DNA of 64,000 nucleotides from Strobilurus pachycystidiatus (Eukaryota > Basidiomycota > Agaricomycetes > Agaricales > Physalacriaceae), in assembly GCA_019915135.1 (NCBI GenBank), contig JAHLMK010000001.1:4836001-4900000 (forward strand), read 5' to 3'. Position numbers and translations under genes: made by a program. The notes below the pieces were generated by a model that saw only the letters and a program-made list of their open reading frames with translations, searched no databases and was not told where the DNA came from. Of the stretch, positions 35,701 through 48,211 are shown in pieces. The first letter of the stretch is position 1. Each line of letters starts with the position of its first letter.

Positions 35701-36025
35701 CAAGCTGACAAACGCGACGGAGGAGTTTGCCATCCTGCTGCATGTGTCTTCTTTTGCCCCTACGTCGGCATCCACTCCACGCCCATATTCGCCCATGCTC
35801 GCCTCTGGCTCACAGATGAGCCTTGTGAGCCCCTCGGATGACTACCGATTGATGTCGAGTCTTTCGAGGACCCGCAGTGCCCAGCCGGCGACAACATCCT
35901 TCCGGCTTCCTCACGCTACATCGCCCGAGCCTCCGAGGAGCGCTCAGCCGACGCAATCTTTCAAAGTTCCCGTCTTCCGTCGCCTTCGTAGTCGAGATGC
36001 GCGGGAGCGCGATGATCCTGGGTGA
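32725..36025 (+). CDS. SOG2: RAM-pathway leucine-rich repeat protein Sog2
   Basis: Sog2-type protein of the RAM/MOR (NDR kinase) network controlling polarity and cell separation. The N-terminal part has a helical stretch, then four LRR units built over three introns (LSNNRLTTLPMQF, LTLKGNCLTVFPE, LDISHNKIKRLPS, LSRNKITRLPEYL, LELERNPIEWPP). A long Ser/Pro-rich disordered region follows (about 33.7-34.3 kb). The Sog2 core contains SIVSDALPTPLLSLIECARSILFA and later VWNMMEDVLGDV. The final exon begins VVQLSNIVKTYNGTRS and ends in a basic tail. The start is taken at the first Met (32725); Met 20 at 32782 is possible. It lies 227 bp behind the JmjC gene on the same strand. Confidence 0.88.
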
Positions 36026-36375
36026 TATAACTACGCATGCTTTGGTTTGTTTTCTGGTTTCCATTCCACTCTCTCGATGTTCAGCTCAATTATCGTTGTG
36101 TTATTATTTTACATATCGCATGGCTATCTATCTAATTTCATACTTTCTGACGAGGTTGGTGGTGTCACTTGCGCCGCTGGAGACCTACCAGTCTGTAACT
36201 ACCATCGTCTTGTGTCGAATGGCGGTTTACTGCCAGCCACGGCTAGGGTGTGAATGTGTGTCCACTGTCGCTTGTTTACGTCTGTCACAGACGCTTGCCG
36301 AATGATGATGACGACCATGATAATCTATATAAAGTCTGATCCTAACGGCTTGTCTTCTCACTTCCACATCTGCCC
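36026..36375 (+). other. SOG2 3' flank and FMO promoter with TATA box
   Basis: Contains a TATATAAAG element at 36326-36334, 42-50 bp before the next ATG. No gene is supported; frames at 36047-36253 are chance. Confidence 0.5.
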
Positions 36376-38703
36376 ATGAGAGTGATCATTATTGGCGCTG
36401 GCGCGGCGGGACTTGTGACCTGCAAGTCCCTGCTGGAATATGCCGATGAGGACTTCCAGTTCGACCCCGTCGTACTCGAGCAAGAGGACGCCATCGGCGG
36501 CACGTTTCGTTACCGGACATACGAAGTGAGCCACTCTACTGCCTTTGCCTGCTACTACACTACCACCACTAGCGCCCGCAGCCCGGACGTTCCGGGTTGA
36601 TATAGCGGGCAATGCAGCACCACACTTGACGCATGCTGACACCTTGTTCAGAACGCCTCTCTGGTCTCGTCCAAGCAGTTGACCAGCTTTTCGGACTTTC
36701 GTTTACCCCTCGAACACCAAGATCATCTCACGGTTGAGGTGTGTTGACACAGATTTCGGCCTTGAAGAAGTTGATTTCACTCAATAGGTTCTCACAGGAA
36801 TATATTGACTACCTCTGCCGATACGCGAGAAAATTCCGGCTGGAAGAAAGAGTACGTCTGAACACCAAAGTGGTGAACCTTCGCCGAGACCCCGCAACGC
36901 GAGAACACGTCGTGACATACGTGAAGCGCCGCCCAGATAGCCCATCAGAATGGGAACAGAGTGGGACCTATCTCCCTTCATGTAGTCAACGTTTGACCGA
37001 ATCATAGCCACGCATACGATTACGGCGCCGTACATCGCGATCTGCACTGGCCTACATGTCATTCCATACATCCCCACTATTCCGGGCGTCGAACAGATGT
37101 CCAAGTTACAGCCTCCCGTTGAAGTGCTCCATTCCCACACGTACAAGGAGCGCTCTCAACTTGCGAACAAGAGAATCATGATCCTCGGAAGTGGCGAAAC
37201 TGGTACGAAAGTTTTCTGTACATATCAGGAAATACACTGATGAAATAATTGACGATCAGGCATGGACCTCGCATATGAGGCTGCAAAGGCCGGAGCGAAG
37301 GAGGTCGTTCTATGCTCACGCAGGGGATTCTTATCCTTCCCGAAGCTATTGGTACGCTCTTCTGTCTCCGTGTGTCCAAATGCTTACACACATCATCATC
37401 CAGGAAGGGTTCGAGATGTTCGGGTTCCGCTCGGATAGCGACAAGAAGGTCCCCTTGGATTCGCTCATCACAAATCTCGCCGAGTCTGCTTACGTCGTAC
37501 GTGTTGTTGTTCTGGATCACCACGTACAATCCTCAAAAGATCATCTAGCATCCATGGGTCGCAGCTTCTCATCTCCGCTGGTTGTAAGACAGCTACTTCA
37601 ACTCATCAAGAATATACTCTGATTTGTGCATGAAAGTGTTTCTGATTTCGTCCTCAAAAAGCTTCTGTGGGTGTTGACCGGCACTCAAGCTGGGTGCAAT
37701 CAATGGGTTGGCGGACTGGAACCCGAGCGTCTTGGCCGTGCATATGTCTTCTTGAACAAAGTGATATTTCCACATCAGTGTATTGACGCTCTCACCAATG
37801 TATTTCTAGTCCCAGAAGGCGATGCCTTACCTCAACCGACCATACCGTAACAGACCCGCTTTCATGGACCGCATTTCGCGGTACTTGGACCCACCAGAAG
37901 ACTCACCTCCTCAGACCGACTTTGTTGTTGATTTGGCGCCTTTCCCAGAGGGCTTCACCTCCTATGGAAGAGCCATGTTCCCGCACATACCCAGGCGCAA
38001 GGACTCTATCCGCATGTTGGGACGTGATGTTCAACCGGAGGTATTGATTTACGCTACGGGGTATCGACAGGAATTCGGGTTCCTCGACAAGGATAGTGGG
38101 TATCCTACACCGGAGCAAGCCAATGTGCGGAACGTTGTTCGACAAGACCAGGAAGACGTCGCGTTCATCGGCTTCGTAAGGCCAGGAGTGGGTGCTATAC
38201 CGCCCATTGCTGAGATGCAGTCGTTCTTCTGGATATCGTTGATCAAGGGGAAGGTCCGCAAGCCTCTACCCCCGCCACATTATCATCTTCTCGTGAAGGA
38301 GACAGCGCGTATCAAGTATGGGGTGGACCACTCTACGTATATGAGTACGCTTGCCAAAGACATCGGTGCAGCACCGAGTCTCTGGGAGCTTTGGAATGAG
38401 CATGGAGGGCACGTTCTGTTATGCTACTGGTTAGTCGAATTGACTTAATTTCCTGAATACGGCTCTGACTCTTTGTGAAGCTTCGGGGCTGCTTTCACGA
38501 CGTTTTACCGTCTTGTCGGTCCCTACAGATCTGCTACAGCCCCGGACATAATCAAGACCGAGATATGGGATACCATTACTCGTCGAGGATGGTTGGGAAA
38601 TCTCGTCATGGGTGTCATCCCTATGGTCTTCTACTTGAGTATCAATACGGCAGCTTATATTGCTGGACTGGTCTGGATTATGCTGGGAGGAACTATCGAA
38701 TAG
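36376..38703 (+). CDS. Flavin-containing monooxygenase-like protein
   Basis: Class B flavoprotein monooxygenase (FMO/N-hydroxylase type), NADPH- and FAD-dependent. The FAD Rossmann motif is VIIIGAGAAGLVTCK at the start. The NADPH Rossmann motif is IMILGSGETGMDLAYEAA in the middle. YATGYRQEFGF matches the family's ATG-containing motif. Around ten introns; the splice path near 37.5-37.85 kb was read through as ESAYVHPWVAASHLRW, LTGTQAGCNQWVGGLEPE and MPYLNRPYRNRPAF without a break. The C-terminus has a hydrophobic helix (LGNLVMGVIPMVFYLSIN and AAYIAGLVWIMLGG) that may anchor it in the ER membrane. The substrate is unknown and no biosynthetic cluster surrounds it. Pan2 starts 113 bp downstream. 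Confidence 0.88.
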
Positions 38704-38816
38704 ATTTGGATGTATATGTACTTGAGCTTGACTTCAACATGAATGTTTGAAGTCATGATGAACGGACTTGATGGAACTTATCACGCGTCAATGTTGTAAA
38801 GGGACCGCCATCATCC

Positions 38817-41800
38817 ATGGCCACCTACCACCACATCCCGGCCATTGCGACGTCGCTACCGGTCCCAGTGTCTGCTCTATGCTTTGACCCGGTCTCCGAC
38901 ATCGTCTGGGCGGGGTCCAACAACGGCAACGTTGCGGCATTCGTCGGACGCCAGGGATTACGCAGCGTCGCCTTCCGTGTCGGCGATTTGCCCGTGTCCA
39001 AGCTCGTCGCAGGAGAGCACTATGTGCGCGCTGGATGCAGTCGCGGAATGGGATTTGGCTCGTGGGGCAAGGGAGGCATGAACAAGTGGCATTATCGGTG
39101 AGCAGAACTGTCCTGCCACGATGAAACGTTCGTTGAACGACGAGCAACAGGTCGGATAATCGGAGTGTAATGACATTCACGTCGACGACGACGTCCTCGA
39201 ACGTCATCGGTGTCTCCGTCGTCGGTCCCGAGCTGCTGCTGGTGAGCCCGATGACGGGCACCGTCGTGCGGCAATGCCAGGTGCCGTCGCTGATCACACA
39301 CATGGAGTTTTCGCATTCGAGCCTGGTGTCCGCTGGTGCCGACGGCTATCTGCGCAACCACGATCCGCGGACAGGCGTTACGCGCTCGGGCACCGACACG
39401 AGCATTCGCGCCCATCCCAGCGGCATCCAGGGCCTGCAGATCTCCGGCAACTACATATTCACCATCGGCCTCCAGAGCAGGTATGGTCTGTACCGCGCGT
39501 CTCGTACAGCCTCTGATATCCGCAGTACAGACAAGGTCGCCCATTTCCCGACCATCTAGTCAAGGTCTTCGATGCACGTACCATGCGCACTTTGCCCCCC
39601 GTCCCTTTCTCTGCTGGCCCGGCCTTTTTGAACCTGGTTCCCCGGCGGTCATCTAGCGTCGCAGTGACCTCCACGCAGGGCTCAGTCACTATTGTCGACG
39701 CTGCACATCTGAATGCCACACCAGAGTTCTATCAGGTCAGTGTTACCAGCTCACATCTTTGGTATGACATTTGAACGCGTTTAGATTGACACAGCATCGT
39801 ACTTAACATCCGTGGCAATCTCACCCACTGGCGCGTACATTGCTTTCGGTGATGCCGATGGCTTGATCAACCTTATGACTCAAGTTGACGACGACGGCCA
39901 AGTTCCCTTCAACGGCTTCGACGGCCAGCCATTCGAATGGCCCGACACGTCTCCACCTCTGCCTGAAATCGACTGGACGGACTCTACGCCGCTGAACTCG
40001 GTGGGCATGCCGTATTACACCACTCCTCTTTTGTCCTCTTGGAGTTCTAGTTTTGCGTCTGGTACTCCCTACTACCCTCCTCCGCAGAAGATTCCCCTCC
40101 AAATCTTGAACAGTATGAAGACCAATGATAATGTCGCGTATGCGACGTTACCAAAGGAGCTTCGAGGGAAGAGAAATGTGGTAGCGACGACCCAGCGCAA
40201 ACCCAATGCGAGATTTCGAAGTGGAAAGGCCAAACCAAGTGAGGTTTGTGCCTTTGCGACTACCTCTCCGAGCAGTCGTTGATATGTACGCTAGGAACCC
40301 GAGACGCCCGTCATGGATTACGGTGAAGATGCACCGAAGATGTATCGTCAGGTCGAGATTGAGTACTCCAAGTTTGGAGTTGAAGATTTTGACTTTGGGT
40401 GCGTAGCTGTGTCCCCGCATTATGGCCTTTACCTCACTCTGCGTATAGGTTCTACAACAAGACCGAATATAGTGGCTTAGAAACACACATCCTGAACTCG
40501 TATACTAACTCCATGCTACAAGCTATGCATTACAGCCTTCCCATACGTCGACTGGCAAAGTCCCACATCGCGACTGATTGCAATAGGGAGCATTGCTTGT
40601 TATGCGAGCTTGGCTTCGTTGTTCGTATGCTTGAAGACGCTCGTGGGACGAACTGTCAATCGAGTAACTTCTGTAAGACCGTAGGCGTTCTTGCCCAATG
40701 TGAGTCTCTGTATTTCATTGTGGCGCCTTCCAAATTCAACTGTCTCATAGCCTCCAACTCTATTGATCTTATTGACTACGGACGAGAATCGACAGAGGTT
40801 GACCACAGTCATATGATTCAGTCGTTCCATCGGTTCCTCGTCGACCATCTGAGCATTGAAGGAAATGCGTTCCCTCATAACCCTGTTCTTCTAAAGCCTC
40901 CAGGTCACGTCTCCGACCCGTATAACCCCGCTGCGGCTCCAGTAACGCAACTCATGGGCATTGATGCCAAGAACATCATAACCTGCGTTAGCTGCAAAGC
41001 TGTGCGAATGAAGGAAAACGTTACCCACATCATTGACCTCATCTATCCTCGCAAGGTGCTTTTGAACCTTACTTTGGGATGCACACGAAACTGACGTGTC
41101 TATCAGGCCATCTCAAATGAGATACAACCGCCATCTGACTTCTCGAGTATCCTCAGGGACTCTCTTTTGCGACAAATGACACACAAGGCAACATGTCAGT
41201 CATGTAAACAGTTCGCCACCTTTTCGTCTCGAAGATCTATCGCGTCCAGAGATCTACCCCCGATTCTTGCATTGAATGCGTGTCTCAATAGCGAAGATAA
41301 TCTGAAGCTATGGATGGACAAGAGGAACCAGACTTTCCTCCAGCCCAGAGTCGAGCTGCAAGGCCAGGTAGAGGGTGAGGATGACCCGGAGAAGGTGTTA
41401 TACGAGCTGCGGGTAAGATGAACCACTATCACGCTCTCGATCTTTTCTCACGCTGTTCTTCCAGTCACTAGTGGTTGAAATCGTAGCGGCAGACAAGCAT
41501 ACACATCTAGTTGCCATCGTGAAAGGTTTGTTGAATTGCCCTGCATTCATTCTGATATATTCAATGACTCCCTAGTGCCTGGCGCGGATTATGGCGGCGA
41601 GAGCCCATGGTATCTCTTCAACGACTTTGTGGTTCGTAACATATCGGAGGAGGAGGCACTGAGCTTCCCGAACAAGTGGAAGGTACGAGTGCCTGATTCG
41701 CACCCTTCACTTCATCCTGAACAGAGAACAAGGTACCATCTGTCTTGCACTTTGAGAGGGTCGACCTTCAGCACGCCCTCGACTTCAGCGATCTGCCGAC

Positions 41801-42973
41801 TAGTCCGGATGCGAGCATTCTTAGTCGCGATACATCAATTTCGATGTAAGTTCTTGGTATCTTCCGTTGGACACATTGAACATTCTTACAGGAATCGTGA
41901 CCCAAATCTCATCAAACACGAGCCTCTTCGCTTCGAGGAGCTTCCCACTCCTGGTACTCTAGTCGCTATAGACGCCGAGTTCGTGTCGATGCAACAAGAA
42001 GAGACGGAGTATCGCTCGGATGGAACGAAGAAAGTCATTCGACCGGCAAGGCTGAGCCTGGCTCGTGTGTCCGTTCTGCGTGGGGATGGCCCCAAACAGG
42101 CTGTACCCTTCATTGACGATCACATACATACCAGCGAAGTTATCGTTGATTACCTGACGGAGTTCTCTGGGATTCGATGTATGTATGTCCTTGTATCCTA
42201 TCTGTTTTCACTGAACCCTCGTTAGTTGGCGACCTCGATCTTATGCAATCCCCTTACACCTTGACGCCGTTGAAGGTGGTATACAAGAAGTTACGTTTAC
42301 TAGTGGATCGAGGTTGCATCTTCATCGGACACGGTTTATCGAAAGATTTCCGGATCATCAGTATGCTTTTCTTTCGTCTCATCGACACGCGATACTCAAT
42401 ACCAGCGGCAGATATCTTTGTACCACCTGATCAGGTTATCGATACCGTTGACCTCTACTTTGTCAAGTCTCGTCAGCGTCGCCTGTCACTACGTTTCCTA
42501 TCCTGGTTCGTCCTGCATGAACAGATTCAGCAGGACACCCACGATTCGATCGAGGATGCACGTTCGGCTTTGGATCTCTACAAGGCGTACCACCAGTTCG
42601 AGGAGCAGGGTGTCTTTGATGCAAAGCTCGAGGAGCTGTACAAGGAAGGAAGACAATATGTACGTTGTGTGCTTGCCCTGTTTTTCTTCCAAGCTAAGCT
42701 CGTCCTTGCAAGAACTTCAAACCTCCTGTGGTAGAGCCTCCTCCGCCTCCGCCAATGGTCAATCCATTCTCCATGGACATGCTCGAAGCCAACTTTGCCA
42801 AGTTGTACTCGCCGCCAAGTCATCGAAACGGGGCGAGCGCAGTGCCGCTGTCGATGCAGATGAACCTCAACAGCTTCATGTCGAATCCGAACATGAACAC
42901 TGGGAGACATCGCCACGATGAAGGGTCTTCGTACCCCAACAGCAGGTTCAAGAGCTCCAGGTCGTATCACTAG
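38817..42973 (+). CDS. PAN2: PAB-dependent poly(A) ribonuclease subunit Pan2
   Basis: Catalytic subunit of the Pan2-Pan3 deadenylase that starts mRNA poly(A) shortening in the cytoplasm. Domain order is complete: N-terminal WD40-like region (VPVSALCFDPVSDIVWAGSN, GADGYLRNHDPRTG, VAISPTGAYIAFGDADG); a linker with YFNKTEYSGLET-like FYNKTEYSGLETHILNSYTNS at the start of the UCH-like pseudo-protease domain; then the DEDDh exonuclease, with VAIDAEFVSMQQEE (first acidic pair), FIGHGLSKDFRII and DTHDSIEDARSALDLYKAY. About ten short introns. The C-terminal tail is Pro/Asn/Met-rich and disordered. The 3' end is convergent with the MYND gene, only 45 bp away. I saw no frame break but did not sum every exon. 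Confidence 0.94.
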
Positions 42974-43018
42974 CTATAACAGTACTTTGTTGTAATATTG
43001 TATGTATAATCTCATTAT

Positions 43019-44059
43019 CTAGCCCTTCATAATCCCCATGGTAGGCATATCCTGGTCGATCTGAAGCATGAGCGTCAGAACCCAGTCCATATCCGTGTGT
43101 GGCTTGTGGCTCAAAGTTTGGCTTCTGACCAAGCTCCAACTGAAGGAGATTGGTTTGAAACTGTCATTCAAGGGCATCAGTGACGAGTCCTGCGTATCAC
43201 GGAAAAGACAAACCGGACTTCGGTGACATCGTTGCCTCCAGGAAGCGGCGTCGACCCTTCGTTGCTAGCGATAACGACCATGGCGGCGAAGTCTTCATCG
43301 CCTTTAGACTGTCTCCGCAACTTCTCGCGCTCGAATTGATGCATCTTGAAAGTCTGTTCCGCGAACCCATTCTGCATGCTCTTACCCATGATCTTCTTTA
43401 TTTCGTCGAACGGCTCAAGGCCCGCCGTGACGAGAGTGAAACGCGCCCCAGTGATCGCGTGGGGGCGTGGATTGAGAAAGACCATAATTCCGTGCGTGTC
43501 GACACGTTCTGGGTGGTTCCTGAGATCCAATCCGGTAATCGCGGCGAACATCAGCGAGTTGTTGAAGCGCGAGGTGAAGTGGCGCAGATTTCGACGGAGT
43601 GGGGGTTCGGCGTCTCCCTCGGAAGCGTGAAGGCTGGTGGATGTTACGAGTTTGCAGAAAGCCTTATGGCTTGGCCAGTCTGCTTCTATAGAGGACGTCA
43701 TCGTCAATATTTCGCGCAGCATCAGTAAGAAAGATGTAGACCGACTTTGACATTCTTTGCTCTGAACAAGAGGAGCACGACGCGCCATTATTAGCGTGTT
43801 GCAAGATCCTGTCACCAAGAATACTCACACAGTATTTCGCGGTCCTGTTGACAAAGCGCGTGAACGGCAGTTTGAAGGGGGATTTTAGAAAAACATACTG
43901 GCACTTGGCGCATTGAGAAAGCTTCTTATAGTTGTCACAGTCCCTTGCGTTGCATGTCTTCACAGCAAGCCCCGAGTTGGGAGATATTGGTTCACTTCCA
44001 TCAGGCTGGAATACCTGCGGTTTGACAACGTAGGGCATTGAATGAAGGTCAATCGTCAA
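43019..44059 (-). CDS. MYND-type zinc-finger protein, paralogue A
   Basis: Small protein with one MYND zinc finger, a protein-interaction fold, and no SET or other catalytic domain. Exons 44059-43899, 43844-43829, 43761-43746, 43685-43214 and 43160-43019 sum to 807 nt, 268 aa. The finger is spread over four exons, two of them only 16 nt: CNARDCDN, CAKCQ, TAKYC, SKECQ, then ADWPSHKAFC. A conserved region of unknown function follows (PPLRRNLRHFTSRFNNSL, GIMVFLNPRPHA, FAAMVVIASNEGSTPLPG). The C-terminus, read after an inferred 52-nt intron, aligns with that of paralogue B (MDW spacing, then ID-DxP). The first exon may start at Met 8 (44038). Role unknown. Confidence 0.8.
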
Positions 44060-44248
44060 GACTGTGTACCCCTAAGTACGTCATTGGCATAAATCTTTCA
44101 GGTCGACAGCGGCAGCCTCTACAAAGGACGTTCATGCCGCGGAAGCGACTGTATCACATAGAGATGCCTTAATACTGGTGTTCAGATATAAGATCGTGTT
44201 GTTGAGGGCCAAAATATGCATAACGAGCGGATGTAGCCAAGAAACGCG

Positions 44249-45465
44249 TTAGGTACTATTAGAGATGGTTCGTGCCGGAAGATCCATGTCAATATGTATA
44301 GCCAAATCCCGATACCAATCCATATACCCTCTACTTCCAAGTCGACTACTCTTCGCCACATAGTGGCTTACGCCAAGCGGCTTGAACCTGAACGAGAAGT
44401 CAGCCGTCCGTCTCCGGTAACTCAATATGTAACAGTACTTACCGCGATTCACCACCGTGATCGTTTCCAGGCAGAGGCGTCTTGCCCTCGTTTGTGGCAA
44501 TGACCATACACGCCGCGAAGTCGTCTTCACCGCCTGATTTGTCGCGGGCGGCTTGACGTTCCTTTTTATGCAACTTTAGCATCTCAGCTCCATCGGGCGA
44601 CGACCCCATCATGCGCTCGATGACTGCGAGATCTTCCACCACGGCGGAAACAAGAGTGAACCGAGAGCCGCTGTTGGCGTGCGGGCGTGGATGTAGGAAC
44701 ACCATCAGACCCTTTTTGTCCAAGTTTTCTGGGTGGTTGGCAATGTCCAAGGCGAGAAGGGCAGCCAACCTCAACGAATTGTCAAAACGAGATGTCCAGT
44801 GTCGTAAGTGACGCCTGAGAGGAGGTTCATCGTAACCCGCCACCTGACGTTTTGGACGCGAAGCAATCGCACAGAAAGGTTTGTGATGGGACCAGTCCGC
44901 CTCTTAGAGAAAAGTTTAGATGGAAGTCGCCGGCAACGAGACGACGCCCTACTTTGACATTCTTTACTCTTCGAATACGCCACGAATTAGAATCGCTTCA
45001 AGCATGATGTTGCCTTGAATTGCACTTACACAATATTTCATGGTTCTTGCAGATACGTCGTGTCAGAACACTGGACGACACAAAGAGCACTGGAAAGACT
45101 CACTTACATCTCGAACATATTGAAAGGTTCTTGTGGTTCTTGCAGTCACCATTGTCGCATTGCCTGAGGACTAACTTCGTGTTTGCCCCGATAGCTACTT
45201 CCTCGCCGTCGCCTGAAATGACTGTCGAGCGACTTTGTTAGCGCGTCGAGAGCAGTTCACGACACGACGACACATACTTTCGTCCGTGATGGTCACCGAC
45301 ATACGCTATGAAACGAGAGGAGAGAGGTTGCTTGAAAGGGAGAGAGAGAACTTCTCGATTTGAAATTTGACGTACCTCAAATAAATGATCGGCCCGGGTC
45401 CCGATAGCAGAATTGGTTGTGGCGCAAACCATGGATGATGAGAACGGTTCAGAGAGATGAAGCAT
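44249..45465 (-). CDS. MYND-type zinc-finger protein, paralogue B
   Basis: Tandem duplicate of the gene at 43019-44059. From Met 45432 the exons (45432-45376, 45305-45278, 45212-45104, 45045-45030, 44968-44953, 44902-44443, 44387-44249) sum to 825 nt, 274 aa; the in-frame Met at 45465 adds 11 residues and another at 45507 is possible. The finger reads CDNGDCKN, CSRCK, TMKYC, SKECQ, ADWSHHKPFC, split at the same positions as in A, including the two 16-nt exons. The downstream domain matches A: PPLRRHLRHWTSRFDNSL, GLMVFLHPRPHA, FAACMVIATNEGKTPLPG. The two have clearly diverged, so the duplication is not recent. Function unknown; expansion of MYND-only proteins is common in Agaricomycetes. Confidence 0.8.
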
Positions 45466-45997
45466 CAATACAACATTGAACTGAAGCGTGTCTATGGTGA
45501 CACCCAATCTCAGACATCATCGTCAGTGGAACCTAGTCGACGAGGGCTCGCGCTGGCGAGTTCATCTCGATCTGCCAGCGATCTGCATCTCAAGGCTCCT
45601 ACGCCAATCCGTTCCTTATGGTCCTCACTAGGCTTATGTGCAGGCGTAGATGAGAAAGAGAAGCGGACACGATCACAAGCACCTCGTAGACACTGAGGAG
45701 CTGGGAGTCTGGTCAGGTGAGAGTGCGCTACCTTTGGAGGAGTGGTAGGAAGTGGTCAAGATCCAAGAGTGAATGAACAGAGTTGAGAATTCACATCCCG
45801 GATCGCTCGGTCCGCTGATCTTACTCGTACTGCAGTCACTGTATCTTCACAGGCTGTCAGTTGGGAAAAATGCAACGAGGATTGGATACAATGATACAGA
45901 GCCGCAAGCAAAGAACATAAGGGAATACAGCTTATACAGATACATTTCGCACTCTCGCTATCAGTTTTTTGTGGCATGCACGCGACCAGCTAGATGG
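45466..45997. other. Intergenic region
   Basis: No gene supported. A plus-strand frame (45457-45696) is Ser/Arg-rich and overlaps the first exon of paralogue B on the opposite strand. The rest is 3' flank of the BTB gene. Confidence 0.4.
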
Positions 45998-47090
45998 TCA
46001 ACTGTGGAGTCCGTTAGAGCTTCTTGAATTTGATTCGTGTCTTGGGATCACCTTTACAGAGAGCCAGTCAATAACACACCGCCGAATTCTCTCATCGACG
46101 CGTTTCTTGCAGGCGTTACAGGTCAAGGGCTGTTTGAGTTGATTCAAAGTAGATTCGATGAAGTTGGAAGATATGTCTGCGGCCGCAACTCAGTATCTCA
46201 GCGGTCAGCTTTGCATATAGGTGCGCACCCGCACGACCCTCCCAGATAAGGTAGGTAGTCGTCATGGCCCACGCTCTGGCGATCTTGGTCTGCTCCATGA
46301 GACTACAGGACGCGGTGGAAGGATGGGGCTCAGGCGGCAGCACTAACACCTTCTTGAGTGCTTCCTGGCGACTCATGTGAAGCTCGTAGAGCCGGCGAAT
46401 GTACACCGCGCCCATGTAGACCGCTGCATCATCGGTAATCGTGCTCAGGTTGTATCCTAGAAGATGGGAGGACGCGGCAACCGCGAGGTCGTAGAGGTCA
46501 TAATGGCCCGCGAGACTGTAAACATCAAGCGGGTGAAGCGGCATATGGAAGCGGATGAGCTCGAACAAGGGGAGAGATGGCCGAATGTATCGCTTGGGAT
46601 CTATTGCATATTTGTCGAACTCAGTGACAGCGCCGAGGAGCACATCAAAGGAAGGTCGAAAGTCGGCGCTTGACTTGCCATATACCGTGAGCAATACGAC
46701 ATTGAGCGTCTGAGCATCTTCTGGTACGGCCACGTTGCGACTGGCATCATCTGCGGTCTTGTCCATAGCCTCCAGCAGACTGGCAAAACCGTTTCCCGAC
46801 GCATCGTGTAGTACAGCATTATGGACGTGAAAGTTCACGTTGTCTGCGGAGACTAAGATGAGATCGGACGGCTTGCCATCGTGCACCATTGCTGGATGGA
46901 AGGTGGTCGAGTGGGAAACGTCGGATTCGGGCTTGAGGCGTCAATTAGGATTGAGCAAGGGCGTGGAAATACCAACCGGCGGAGTGGGCAGACCAGGATC
47001 TGTGCTAGACTGGCTATGTGCGCCACTGTGGCTATCTGAGCCACTTGGCTGACCAGAACTTGGCTGGCCCGACGGTGATCCAAGGGCCAT
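45998..47090 (-). CDS. BTB/POZ-domain protein
   Basis: BTB-domain protein of the type heavily expanded in Agaricomycetes; partner and role unknown, with substrate-adaptor or transcription-related functions possible. Exons 47090-46977, 46931-46229 and 46176-45998 sum to 996 nt, 331 aa. The N-terminal 38 residues are a Ser/Gly/Pro-rich disordered leader (GQPSSGQPSGSDSHSG). The BTB fold begins SDLILVSADNVNFHVHNAVL. LSTITDDAAVYMGAVYIRRLYELH lies in the helical region after it. The last exon gives the characteristic tail LTCNACKKRVDERIRRCVIDWLSV. The 3' end is the weakest part: reading ends at 45998, while a CKGDPKTRIKFKKL ending in another frame is also attractive. Confidence 0.8.
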
Positions 47091-48211
47091 AAGGTTCTGG
47101 GCAGGAATAAGCGGACCGAATTATTGCGATGAACAGGTGTGTACCTACTGCTATAGAGCGTCTTTGTGAGTTGAGTTGTTAAGAAGAGAGCCAGAATCCG
47201 GTGGGCAAACAGGTTGAGAGGTTCGTTTCAATTATCGGTGTTGGCAAGTAGGAAGACCCGTTTAGACTTGTTTACTCAGAATGGGCGTGGGCCCAAGGGG
47301 CGGCGAGAGCAAGGCCCAATGAATGATGTCAGTGCTGATTTGCGCTGAAGTATCTATGTCATTATGTGGAGTGGCGCGCGTGGACATCAGACCTTTGGTT
47401 TCAACGGCGAGGCGGCGAGCCTGGGTAAGTCGTTACCAAACGCCTAGATACAAAGACTCTGCAGTGTCCGTAAGTAAATACAGCGCTCGTCGGAACAGAG
47501 ACAGCCAACGGTGTGCTTACTGGGTTGTTTTTCATGAGGATATTATCCCACGCGTCACTGCCTCGTCATTCCCGAAGAACAGAACGCGTTTCCTCTCCAT
47601 AAGGAAGGGGGTCGTGGCATAGTTGTCGCCAGTCTGCAAGTTCTACCTGGACTTTCATGGTAACCTCCAAGTCCATTGAGCCTTGTCCGGCCAGATGCGC
47701 ATGACCTACCGTCGATTATGTAGCGGGAAAGTTTGCAGAACTCAGGTATGAGTCCAGTCGACTGAATAGAGCTTCTCTTAAGCTTTCCATCATCAATGTC
47801 TGACCCAGCAGCAAAAGAGGCGAGCCAATCCAAAAGAAAGGGCAAAGATAGCGCGTCTCAATGACATGACGGGACTCCACAGTCCTCTGACCACTGGCAA
47901 AGCTAAAGGGCCACCGGGATTTGTGAGCACTTGACTTGCATAAATTCATCTTGTCGGAGTTGGCTGCTCGGGTTTCAGGCTTGCGATTTCGTATAAGTTT
48001 CCTGGAACTGCTCACCTCGGTTACCGACGCGACTTTCGATGCCTTGTATACTAGTGCAGTCTCATACATTCCAGCAGCAGCATCCATGAATCTGAGTCTG
48101 TGAAGCCATTCGTATATCTCGGTGAGTCGGGAGTCGGAGCAACCCGTTCACTAAGCGGATTCGGAAAATGCCCCGGCTCCCGGTCCGATAGCCGACAACT
48201 AACTGCCGGAA
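47091..48211. other. Intergenic region with an unsupported frame
   Basis: About 1.1 kb without a gene I can defend. A 123-codon minus-strand frame (47716-48087) has a plausible amino-acid mix and one hydrophobic stretch (FFWIGSPLLLLG), but no family or splice partners were found. The BTB promoter lies at the left end. Confidence 0.35.

Noticed and set aside
39092..39544. 150-codon minus-strand frame
   Set aside because: Antisense to the PAN2 WD40 region.
47716..48087. 123-codon minus-strand frame
   Set aside because: No family, no consistent splicing to neighbouring frames; kept only as a note in the intergenic entry.
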